A stretch of 64,000 bases of DNA. Source: Stictocephala bisonia (Eukaryota > Arthropoda > Insecta > Hemiptera > Membracidae). A program made the translations under genes and the position numbers. The stretch covers positions 686,760 to 750,759 of the forward strand of contig JAQJVL010000289.1 in the NCBI GenBank assembly GCA_035578905.1. The letters run 5' to 3'. The notes below the pieces were generated by a model, which worked only from the letters and a program-made list of their open reading frames with translations, had not been told where the DNA came from and did not search any database. Below, one piece after another: positions 21,928 through 31,570 of the stretch. The stretch's first letter is position 1. The number at the start of each line of letters is the position of its first letter.

Positions 21928-22866
21928 GTAACTTAGTTTATCACTATACACGCAATGTTCTCAGAGACATCCCTCATAATATGATAAAGTATGTATAAAG
22001 AATATGTAAATATAAACATAATATGTAGATATAAAGAATATGTATCTGCAACACTGAGTAGTTTAGAAAGCAATTTTTTTTCTTATACAATTTCAACAAA
22101 TAACAATATAGAACAAACCACTTGGAAACAAAACCCCATAAAATGTGTTATGGTCAATAGGTACTATTGTTCATACAGAATAAAATACATGTTTTGCTAC
22201 AATCAAATATTTAATTAATTTTGAAAATGTTGTAGATAATAATTTTCAAATGAAATACCCGTATAAAAAAACTCATTGGAAGCTAATTAAAAACCAATAA
22301 TATATTTATCACAATCCCTTTTTTACGAACCCATGCATCCTGATTTCCTTCTTTATATATATAAGACTTGGAGATGTATATAAAAGCTTAAGTTCCAGTA
22401 AGACAAAAATAGTTAAATTAAATTTACTTAATTAATAAACTTGAAGATGATAAAATAAAAATTCTAAAACCACTATTCTAATATTATTAAATTCGCTCCA
22501 CTATTTATGTTACCGGAGCCCTTGGATATAATATTTTTTATAATTTTAATTATAAGAAAACACATATATTTTATTGGTCATTATCGTATATTATTAACAT
22601 TGGAAATCGATCTTACAACTTGAATGATTCTGTTTATTTATTTTTTTATTAATCAATGATTAGGGATAAGTATACACAACTATATTGAAAAAAGGAGACA
22701 CTTCTAAATTACTTTGAGGATAAGAAATATAATTTAATTACTTTGTATGCGTAGTAATGGTAATTTTTAATAAACATTATTTTAGCGAGCTATAATAATA
22801 AAGTAACTTTGTAATTATCATTAAAGGGTTACTTTTTATTATTATAAGATATGGAACATGTTGTTT

Positions 22867-23026
22867 AGGATCTTTTTCATTCATTCACTACCATAACCAT
22901 AACTTAGGTTAACCTGACATAAAAAAACCAAACCGAACATAACTAAACCTAACAAAACTTAAACAAACCTAACATAACCTAAAAAAACCTAACAAGTAAT
23001 GGTATTGAATTAACGGAAAAGGTCCT
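22867..23026. mobile_element. Short MITE with telomere-like core
   Basis: Begins AGGATCTTTTTCATTCATTC then ACTACC, and ends GGTATTGAATTAACGGAAAA then GGTCCT, giving imperfect inverted termini. The core (22905-22992) is a run of degenerate CCTAA/AACCTAAC units. The 4019-4390 element has the same layout. Confidence 0.55.
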
Positions 23027-23370
23027 ATGTTCACTCAAATAGCGAATATTTACTCTGTAAAAGATCAAAATCGTTTTAATTGTGGCTAAGGTAACTCATA
23101 TTAAAATGTCATATTGTAAAAAACTACATAGACTTAAACCTTAATCCATCACATAAGTATCTTCGTATTTCAAAAAGTGTAATACCAACTTACGATATAA
23201 GGGTATTTGTTTACATTTGTACTTCTATAAAGTTACTAAAAACAATGTTATTTTTGGAAGGTGTATAGCTGATAATGGTTCCTTATCAGCTATTCATTAT
23301 CAGCTGATAAAGTTTTCACTGTCATATTGTATATAATGCTATTTTGTTATTATACCAATCAACACTTAAT

Positions 23371-23635
23371 TGTTGGAAGTTTAGGGTGAAAGCCCAGTTT
23401 CAAATGCCAACGATTCTGAGTTCAAATCCAATCTGAATCAAAAAACCATTTGAAGGGATTCAGCTGATAACCACCAGCTGTCCATTTGTCATTAATGACA
23501 CTTCCTAAGTAATAGACTTGTTTTGTTAAAATTACTACATTCACTCATCACACTCATTTGACATCGAGATGCATCTATATATTGATGATTGGCTTCTTAA
23601 TAATAAGTAAATAATAATAAATAAATGATAGGTTA
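23371..23635 (+). mobile_element. Possible degenerate tRNA-derived SINE
   Basis: A B-box-like GAGTTCAAATCC at 23418-23429 with TTAGGGTGAAAGCCC upstream in A-box position, followed by a body and an A/T-rich tail of AATAAATA type at about 23610-23635. The A-box match is weak. Confidence 0.4.
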
Positions 23636-23878
23636 TAATTTATTTTGCTTATTCATGCACTAATAACCTAATTACATTCTTTAAAAAACTAAATTAATAC
23701 ATAAACAAACATAAATAAACTACTTTTTATTAAATTACTGAAAACACAGTTTCATATATATTATGATACCTCATATACCCATAACCATTATCATAAAATA
23801 CAATAGTTTCTCCTGTTTTCCTTAGTTTTAAAGACGTGTATTTAGACGTGGTCTTTATTTATCCTTTTTTATATGTAG

Positions 23879-23982
23879 AAGGGTCAGAACCTCAAGAGGT
23901 GGGAATGAGTACTGAACAGCCTCCATCGGCTTGGGAGACATCTATCTGCATAACACCCCTCAACCCCTACCACGTCCCTAGG
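23879..23982 (+). CDS. Side-like receptor, exon I: cytoplasmic tail, candidate cassette exon
   Basis: Acceptor TATATGTAG at 23878 (phase 1) and donor CCTAGG|GTAAGT at 23983 (phase 0). The translation is EGSEPQEVGMSTEQPPSAWE followed by TSICITPLNPYHVPR. It continues the cytoplasmic tail after NPDVIPQN. The 104-nt length is not a multiple of three. Including it puts the following exon in the frame that ends in ESAV, and skipping it puts that exon in another open frame (see findings). The coding assignment is good; the alternative use is inference. Confidence 0.82.
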
Positions 23983-24145
23983 GTAAGTTTTTCATTTAAT
24001 AAATACACTCTCATTAACGTATTTGTTATTGTTCCAGGCTCATGAATTTTCATAGTTAACGCACTTTGTTCTAAATACTAAGTGTAAACTTAACTGAAAC
24101 ACGTATAAACCCTTAAAGTGTCTAATATATTTGACATTTTTGTGT

Positions 24146-24148
<3 letters not shown>

Positions 24149-24222
<74 letters not shown>
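24149..24222. repeat. (TA)37 microsatellite
   Basis: Uninterrupted TA dinucleotides abutting the left end of the foldback element. It may have served as its TA target. Confidence 0.97.
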
Positions 24223-24225
<3 letters not shown>

Positions 24226-25082
24226 GGTGTAACAAAACTCTTTACACAAACTTTAGGATATTGTTCCTTGGGTGAAATGAAGCAAAAAACATAATACAAC
24301 AAATGGTCTATCTCATTCCGTTTACTGTCTGTATATCAATATGTGTTTTTTACTATTTTAAATGTTTTAAACCAAATTACAAAGAAACTAATCGTTTTAC
24401 GAAAAAATACCAAGATAGATAATTGTTAGTGCTTTTAATAAGAATTAAAACGACACCTTATTTTTTTAAATGAAACAATAAACAACAAAACTACAACGAT
24501 TTTTTTGTAAAACTGTACATCCTCACTTGCACACTTGCACATGCGGAATAACTTGAAGCTGCTGGACATAACTTTGAGCAGTTACTGTAATGTGGGATTT
24601 ATTAAGTTAAAAAATGTAATCCTTTTATTAATAGTTGAATAAAAAATACTCATTTTTATAATCTGTCAAAATGTAGTTTTATTTAAATATTTAAAAAGTA
24701 CTTATTTATAGTGTTACTACGTTATTATAAGCCGACAGCCCATTAATAATGAATTCCATTGTTGCTCTATGGGTCCATTCTAAACTTTACAGTGTCATAC
24801 AACTATCGTAGTAAATTTGTTATTTATTATTTGATTTTCACACATAAGGCGTCGTTTTAATCCTTATTAAAAGCACTAACAATTATCTATCTTGGTATTT
24901 TTTCGTAAAACGATTAGTTTCTTTGTAATTTGGGTTTAAACATTTTAAATAGTAAAAAACACATATTGATATACAGACAGTAAACGGAATGAGATAGACC
25001 ATTTGTTGTATTATGTTTTTTGCTTCATTTCACCCAAGGAACAATATCCTAAAGTTTGTGTAGAGAGCTTTGTTACACCCTG
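24223..25082. mobile_element. 860-bp foldback element with ~245-bp inverted arms
   Basis: Starts CAGGGTGTAACAAA and ends TTTGTTACACCCTG, flanked by TA/TATA on both sides. The arms (about 24223-24470 and 24840-25082) are almost identical in inverted orientation, for example GTTTACTGTCTGTATATC on the left and GATATACAGACAGTAAAC on the right. The centre (24470-24840) is AT-rich and non-coding. A transcript through it would form a very long hairpin. TA flanks suggest mobilisation by a TA-inserting transposase, but the superfamily is unproven. Confidence 0.85.
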
Positions 25083-25133
25083 TATATATATATAGATAAT
25101 TCTATTTATTTATTAAATAAGTTATTATTTCAG

Positions 25134-25268
25134 CACAAGGGGCTCAAAACGCCTGGTTTATGGGAAGGCACGCTGTGGTCCAAAGGACAAGACCTAAACA
25201 CCCATCAACACGTGGAGTCCCAGACCCTCCAACACGCTCACAGACCAAAGGAGAGTGCTGTTTAGCAG
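25134..25268 (+). CDS. Side-like receptor, exon J: C-terminal exon (ESAV end)
   Basis: Acceptor TTATTTCAG at 25133. Read in phase 0 from exon I, it encodes HKGLKTPGLWEGTLWSKGQ, DLNTHQHVESQTLQHAHRP and KESAV, then TAG at 25263-25265. The last residues S-A-V fit a class I PDZ-binding consensus (Ser/Thr-x-hydrophobic at the C-terminus). Three bases after the stop lies a good donor (CAG|GTATTG), so the exon probably continues to downstream exons. Read in the other phase (if exon I is skipped), the whole exon is open from 25134 to 25268 without a stop. The phase-0 frame has the higher GC at third positions. Confidence 0.75.
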
Positions 25269-27792
25269 GTATTGTCATTTTTTCTGGTTTCTCTAAGGTT
25301 GCTAAGCTAAATATAATTTTATTACTGCTCTCCGAGTATGTTTTAAGTTTTTTTTTTTCAACAATGTAATCATTAGGTATAGAAACAAAATTCAAATACA
25401 ACACATTTGCTGTAGACACGTACATGTGCTGCTATCTAACTACGAATGGTTTCAAACAAGTACTCGGACGACTTTTTGGCGTACTATTAGCTCAGCTATT
25501 AGTCACTTAACCACGTAATAAAGAGATAGAGAGAGGAGAACGCTGGCGCTACCTGTGAAAGCCGAACATGAACTAAATTTACGAAATGGGGATACCAGTT
25601 TCACGTTACCCATTTATAAGACAGCCCTCTTTTCTGTAGTGAATAATTTCATGCTATTATTTTAAGAACTATCGAAGACCGTCTTGATTGGGATAGCTCT
25701 AAATTAATATGCACAATGTTTTAACTATCACTTGTTTTAGTAGCCTCTGTACAGTTTGTAAATACTATTAAAGTAACTTTCACAAGTGCAGCTATACAAT
25801 ATTTATGTGCTTTATTTCTGTAAACGAATAATATTTTTGCTAAGATATTATTTTGTGTTAAGATCACGAATTATTTAAAATGCACAAAAATCCTATATAA
25901 ATAAAAATTCTAATTTTCAAATGTTAATCTTACATTTAGTGTAGATGTTACATTCCCGTCTATTTACATCCGGTTTTATCCAACTACTGCATAGCAATCC
26001 TCACGTTTTTAAACCAAACAAGTTCAAAGGCAAATATAACATTAGATGAATCAAAAACATAACAACACTTTCATACTAAACTAACTTATTAAAAGAAAAA
26101 TCCTATTTATAGGTATGAACCTATTTCATTCTTTAACTGCCTCACTAAAAGCAGAACGTGAAGTGAATGCATATTTTAAGAGCTATTGTTGTCTCATTGC
26201 TTTTAAGTATCGAAGAAACCCTGACTTGTCAGTCAGTTTCATAATGTATACTTGTAAAAGTTTTCTTTGATAATTAGAATATAGTAAACTTTTTGTAATA
26301 TTATTTTAGTATTAAAATTTGTCATCATTTAGGCTACTTAGTATTGGTTATCGTAAATTAGTACAGTACTACTTAGTACTGTACCATCAAAATAAAGGAT
26401 ATTTGATATAACACTATTGTTATTAAAGAGTAAAAATAAGCTCAGAAGTTTTTATTTATTAATTTTAATTTTTTTTTTTTTTTTTACTTTACATGATAAA
26501 GTATTCATGAACTTAATCAAGCCCGCCCAATCATTAAAACAAAATAGAAAATAACTTTTTTTTTATAAAAAATAATAGTTTTATAAAAAAAATAATAAAA
26601 AAAAAAAAAAATGGAATGTGTGAATTAGATAAATATGATTCTCTTTGTATACTTTTAACATTTGTAAAAGTTCAGTTAACGATTAATTGATTTTTGATTT
26701 TAGAAAAATAGGTAATCGATAAAAATCTAAACGCAATATACATGCATCACTTTTAAAATAATTATTTATATACATTTACACCTTCATAAAGTGACAAGGG
26801 GCCAATTTAAAAATCAAACCATATATTTATACACTAGGGAACACCCCATCACGTTTCTCGTGCCAACCTCGTCACTTACTTCGCTTGTGACACATCGGCT
26901 TTCAGCCTCAGAATTTGAATTTTAACAACAACTATTTGTGGTTAAGCTAAGTTAAATAATATTATACATTTATTTGAATCGCTTCTCTTAACTATTAGAT
27001 AAAACAAAACATCTTAGAATCAATCAAACTTACTGTATCCAACAATAGACAATAGTATATTTCATAACAAGAGTGGAAAGTGGGGTTTTGCACGTTCGAG
27101 ACCATATGTTTGAAGTGCGAGACTTGTCGAGCACTTCAAATGGTCGAGAACATACAAAACACTTTCACTCGAGTTTTGAACCATACTTTTCACTACACTA
27201 CGGAATAAAAACTCATTTTTGGAATGTTAACTATTTATAAAATTAGAAACATGTTTTAAAAACAGGTGTTGTTGACTGTGGAAAATTTTCGGTTGTAAAC
27301 AATGTTACTTTCGGTAGTAAACAATAGACAGCTGTTGAAAATATGATGTTTCGCAGGTTGTAAACACATAACGAAAACAGCTGAATTCATGGTAGTGTTG
27401 TGAAAAAGGTATAACATTCACAGTATGATCACAATCTAGTAGAATACATATTATGTTTTAGATGGTGGTAATGTAATCATCATTATTTACATACCAACAG
27501 CTGTTAAAACTTAATAAACATCATAACCTACATTTGAACAGTTGTTACTTTTCGTCTAATTGAAATCTCATAAAAAATTGCACAACGTCGAGTAGTTTAA
27601 CTCTCAATCTAAATTTATCAAGAATTAAATGAGGAATTGCGGTAAAAAGATTGATTTACATATTATATATGAGGATATAAGTGCCTGACTTGTAGTTTAT
27701 GAAAAAAACCCTGTAATATTATAACAAATAATACCTAGTTAGTAATTAATTATTGAAATGTATGGTTGGTAGGTGGTTCGGTGCCCCCCTAG
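25269..27792 (+). other. Intron or 3'-flanking DNA after exon J
   Basis: If transcripts end after exon J without splicing, the AATAAA at 25900-25905 is a possible poly(A) signal. Otherwise this is an intron up to the acceptor CCCCCCTAG at 27792. It contains long A/T runs (26467-26485, 26575-26611) and the composite repeat at 26830-27410. Confidence 0.5.
26830..27410. repeat. Composite dispersed repeat with foldback core (copy 1)
   Basis: The left part starts ACTAGGGAACACCCCATCACG, near-matching 40563 and 55561. It is followed, after AT-rich sequence, by a block (about 27060-27400) almost identical to 40684-41000, including GGAAAGTGGGGTTTTGCA, AAACAGGTGTTGTTGACTG and ACTTTCGGTAGTAAACAATA. The block contains a stem made of TTTGAAGTGC and GCACTTCAAA around 27108-27140, embedded in a longer imperfect palindrome. 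Confidence 0.75.
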
Positions 27793-27881
27793 TGGCTTCG
27801 ACCAGACCGCAGTCTGAGCCAGGCAGGGCACAGCTGTTTCACCCACAGTTTGATTGTCAACTTCTCTCCGGAGAGCCCCAG
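27793..27881 (+). CDS. Candidate exon K: alternative tail or 3'UTR exon
   Basis: A GC-rich island in AT-rich surroundings with the acceptor CCCCCCTAG at 27792 and donor CCCCAG|GTAGTG at 27882. It is 89 nt: two bases plus 29 open codons (VASTRPQSEPGRAQLF, HPQFDCQLLSGEPQ). Its phase (1 in, 0 out) fits exon J only when J is read in its second open frame. In the ESAV isoform it would be untranslated. No domain is recognisable. An alternative acceptor at 27772 leads to a stop in this phase. Confidence 0.45.
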
Positions 27882-28861
27882 GTAGTGAGTTGCTTATCAA
27901 GTAAGTAGGCTTAATAGACAGGCCTCAATAGGATAAATAATCAAACTCGTAAGTAATAGTTAATTATTTGTCCGGGATAAAATGACCGACTTTAATTTGT
28001 AAAACACTAAAATACAAAAAATAAGATTAATACTCATATTAATAATAATAAATAAATAAATTATTTATTTCTGCATCTTGAACGCATACAGCAAACGCTC
28101 AACTTATACACTACATTGTAAAAATAAAACAAAGTACATTTAGAAAATTAATGTGAACGTAGATTTTATTCAATCAGCTCAAATTGAGATATACTCGTAT
28201 AAATGTCTTAAATTACTGCAAAAGCTCCTCAACAGGCCGAATTCCAATTAATTACTGAGGATGCTGGAGTATAATTACAATTATATTAATGTAACTGACA
28301 CTTAATACTGTCTACCATAATAGCTCTGCCATAATAGCTAGATTAACTTCAAAATTAGTGTTCACAAAGAACTAGAGAGAACTGGGAAGGGATACACCAA
28401 AAGACAATCTAGAAGGCTAAAGTTTTCCTATGATGGTATTAAAAGAAACAAAATCAGATATACTGGAATTTTAAAATATATATGTGGACCAAATATAATT
28501 ATATAAAAGTAATTATATTAATTAATTGAAGTAACTAATTATCGTAGTACTTAAGGTATCAACATAGAACGTTCCTGACTTCCATATGTTGAAATCTTTA
28601 TGTATAAATAAATATATATTTATAATTGAAGTGAATACAAGTTTTTAAAATAAGTACAACATTTATAAATATTTTGGTAATATTTTACCGTAAACCACGT
28701 TTATTATGCTCAGATCAGAGTGTTTCACAAAGGAAAGTGGTTTTCAATCATCACAATATTTCTAAATCTGTTACTTGTACTGTAACGAATTTGTGTTGAG
28801 TGACGATTGTTGTATTTTACTTCTATCAACGGGTCATGTGCTGAATAACAAACAGTCAATA

Positions 28862-29678
28862 CAGTAGAAACCCTATTTTCCGTCAGGGGTCTGGACCACG
28901 GCCGTGACGGATTGGAGAATAGACGGATCATAGAATTCACCCAAACACACTTATATCAGTCGAAACTTATTATTAGTGCTTATGCGCGTTTAATTTAAAT
29001 GCTGTTTAGTACATATTTATTAACAAAATGAGAATGACAAGGTTAGAAAAAAGACATTTTTAGAATGTATATACTGCAAGTCACAAATACCCTTTTATTA
29101 CAGTAGTCCTAGTTTTAATGTAAAACATAAGCTTGTACATTATGTAATAAGCAGAACAATTAATTATGAACAATATTAACATTAAACTGCAGTACAGAGT
29201 AACATATTAAAGCCTAGTTCCCACGGCTTGTGTTTTCGCAACACAGGCCTGATGTCGGTACACGGGTAGTGTGTTGCCGCGACTCGCCTGTATCATCAGA
29301 CAGGACCGTTCCAACTTCCAACGGCCCGTGACCTGTGTAGGCGTCGCGGCTTAAAACTTCATCTCCGACCACAGGTCTTTGTAGTGCCGCCTCTTTCCCC
29401 ATGTTGTACGAGACCTGTTCAGGCAGCTCCGGACGGCCTGTCCGTACGTCAGGCGAGCTGTTCCAATGACCTGTTATCTGTTGGACGGCAGATGAGGCCT
29501 TACGAATGGCAGGCCGTTGAAACTAGGCTTATGTGGGCTTGACGGCTGGAGGGGGCATTGTCTTCTTCTAGACATATGAGTCATACGACAACTGTCATTT
29601 CGTGGTGCGATGAAGATAGACACTGACGAATAACGAACCTGGCGGAAAATAGGGTGACGGACAATAGGGTTTTCACTG
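28862..29678. mobile_element. Pogo/Tigger-like non-autonomous element
   Basis: Left end CAGTAGAAACCCTATTTTCC then GTCAGGGG. The right end, reverse complemented, reads CAGTGAAAACCCTATTGTCC then GTCACCC. CAGT...ACCCTATT.TCCGTC-type inverted termini resemble pogo/Tigger elements. A second right-end-like word (GGCGGAAAATAGGG) gives a sub-terminal repeat. There is no transposase frame. A second MITE is inserted inside (29211-29529). The flanks read AATA on both sides, so the duplication is ambiguous. Confidence 0.7.
29211..29529. mobile_element. GC-rich MITE nested in the pogo-like element
   Basis: Inverted ends: AGCCTAGTTCCCACGGC on the left and, reverse complemented, AGCCTAGTTTCAACGGC on the right. 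The 319-bp body is strongly GC-richer than its host element and full of short inverted words such as ACAGGCCTG and CAGGCCTG/GACCTG. Two minus-strand open frames covering parts of it have no recognisable domain. The target duplication is unclear. Confidence 0.6.
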
Positions 29679-29792
29679 AATATATATTTCAATGCTAACA
29701 CAGAAAATTATTAACACTATTATGTATATTTTGTAGCAATAAATTTTGAAAGATATTATTGCTTAATTATTTCCTGTGATTTTTATTTTCAG

Positions 29793-30140
29793 CAGTGCCT
29801 TCAAAATGCTCTGGAACAATCTGGAGAGGACTAGAACTATGATTTGTTAACTAACGTAGTATTAAGATGAAAATAACTACGCTGACGTCAAGCAAGATTT
29901 GACATCTTTTATCTATTGATAATGCCAACTTACTATTAAAATAATAATTTTTTACTGATTAAAAGGAAGGACTTAAAACTAACTGTTGTGTATGTTAAGA
30001 ATGAATTTATTAAGGCTGGATTTCCAATATTAAGTATTATGTATATAATTAAATTATATTTTAGTTGTTGGATTAGGTGGTTTTATATGAATATATTTTT
30101 ATACTATACGTCTTAAAATAAAAGTTAATTTAAAAATAAC
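29793..30140 (+). CDS. Candidate last exon L: short C-terminus plus 3'UTR
   Basis: The acceptor at 29792 has a strong pyrimidine tract. In phase 0 after exon K it encodes QCLQNALEQSGED and a TAG at 29832-29834, followed by about 300 bases of AT-rich 3'UTR and AATAAA at 30117-30122. In the ESAV isoform the whole exon would be untranslated. A tandem CAGCAG at the acceptor would allow the NAGNAG choice of including or omitting the first Gln. The exon boundary and poly(A) site are well supported by signals; the coding part is less certain. Confidence 0.5.
30117..30122 (+). terminator. Poly(A) signal AATAAA of the Side-like gene
   Basis: Canonical AATAAA 283 bases after the stop of exon L, followed by a T/GT-rich stretch (TGTTTTTGCTTTTATTTT, about 30140-30157), the expected downstream element. 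Confidence 0.65.
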
Positions 30141-31349
30141 TGTTTTTGCTTTTATTTTACTCCAAATCAATATTTTCAATAGTGTTTGTTTTTTATTAGC
30201 AGTAGTAACTCTAGTTTATTATGTAGAACCTAGTACAAAGTAGAAACTCATTTTTAATAAAATAAAAAAGGTACAACTTCGATTTGCAATTTAAAATGAG
30301 ACTCCATTTAATATATTATTTTCGTTATGAAGTGTAAAAAGAATTTGATTTTACAGAATAAATTTAGTGTATGAAAATTTACTATGTAAAAGATTTTTTT
30401 AGGTTTCTTTTACTGAAAAAAAATTTGATGTACTATTCCAATGAAATAGTGAAAGCTACAAAAAGCCTAAAAAATATCATTCTGAGTTTTTGTTTGTAGT
30501 TTCTAACTATTATTTTTAATCGTTTTCAAATACCACGTACTATAAAGGTTTTCACTAATCCCATATCCTCTGAACAGCTAACCTCACAACCTAAATACTA
30601 CCTACGAAAAGGTTACCATTAAAACCAACACGGCAACTTGTTACCCCAGATAAATCGCAACACCATGATTTGTCAGATATTTTTAATTGTAATAAAATAT
30701 ACGTCGGTTAATTTGTAAGTAATTTTGTTTATTATGCACTCAGAAATAAAAGAAACTATAATTGTTACAACATTAATGAACAGGAATCGCAACTGGATCA
30801 CTCACATAAACAAAAGAAACAATACGGAGGAAGTCCCTTGCTGCATTTTTAATCCTGTTGTTGAAGTTTTGTTGAGTGGGTCTTTCCCCCAGGCTCTTTA
30901 TCAGACAGAAAACTGTTTCTAGACATTCTTATGTTCAGGGTAGTTTATATCTGTATTGTGTAATACAAAATGCAATATATTTTCTGACGCTTTGTGATAA
31001 CGTTTTTTTAATAGTTGTCTCATCCAATGTAATTCATACTACTAGCACTATACTGCTTTTTAACTGTAGTAATGTAGTTTTTTATTTTTTAAGCTGAACT
31101 TACTTAAGTATAGTCGTTACACAATTCAGTTAATTTGAAAGTGTGTAACTTCCATGACATATGGTTTTTTACTTTTCGATTCCAAGTAAAATCCACATAA
31201 TATTACTACTTTAAGCATTATTTACATACAATCTTTATCATTATTAACGATGACTTTCAAATTTATTCGATTAAGTGTGTGCAGGAAGAAGAAAAAAACA
31301 AAGATCGCATGCAATTGTTCATTGAATGAATGTTGAGTAGTAATGTATC
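30141..31349. other. Intergenic, no gene seen
   Basis: AT-rich. The segment about 30830-30915 resembles 32490-32575 (shared CTGTTGTTGAAGTTTTGTTG versus GATGTTGTTAAAGTTATGTT, then GAGTG and CCC..GGCT), so both are probably copies of one old dispersed element. Confidence 0.5.
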
Positions 31350-31570
31350 CATTTTACCATGACGATGGAAAGGCCAGCACCTTGTCTGTCCTTGCCTTAC
31401 CGTGAGGATGGAAAGGCCAGCACCTTGTCTGTCCCTGCCTTACCGTGAGGATGGGAAGGCCAGCACCTTGTCTGTCCTTGCCTTACCGTGAGGATGGAAA
31501 GGCCAGCACCTTGTCTGTCCCTGCCTTACCGTGACGATGGAAAGGCCAGCACCTTGTCTGTCCCTGCCTT
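31350..31570. repeat. 43-bp tandem repeat, five copies
   Basis: The unit contains TTACCGTGAGGATGGAAAGG followed by CCAGCACCTTGTCTGTCC. Copies are anchored by ACCGTGA (ACCATGA in the first) at 31356, 31399, 31442, 31485 and 31528, exactly 43 bp apart. The flanks (31270-31350 and 31565-31600) match a single-copy relative at 38895-39015, so the expansion arose inside a dispersed element. Confidence 0.9.

Larger units (their letters stand above)
21928..23878 (+). other. Intron (phase 1)
   Basis: Contains a MITE (22867-23026) and a SINE-like segment (about 23371-23635). The rest is AT-rich with no exon. It ends at TTTATATGTAG (23878). Confidence 0.65.
23983..25133 (+). other. Intron (phase 0) largely occupied by a foldback element
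   Basis: Contains a (TA)n microsatellite (24149-24222) directly followed by an 860-bp inverted-repeat element (24223-25082). Only 51 bases separate the element from the next exon. The acceptor is TTATTATTTCAG at 25133. Confidence 0.7.
27882..29792 (+). other. Putative intron (phase 0) with nested MITEs
   Basis: AT-rich except for the transposon block 28862-29678. It ends with the strong acceptor GATTTTTATTTTCAG at 29792. Confidence 0.5.
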
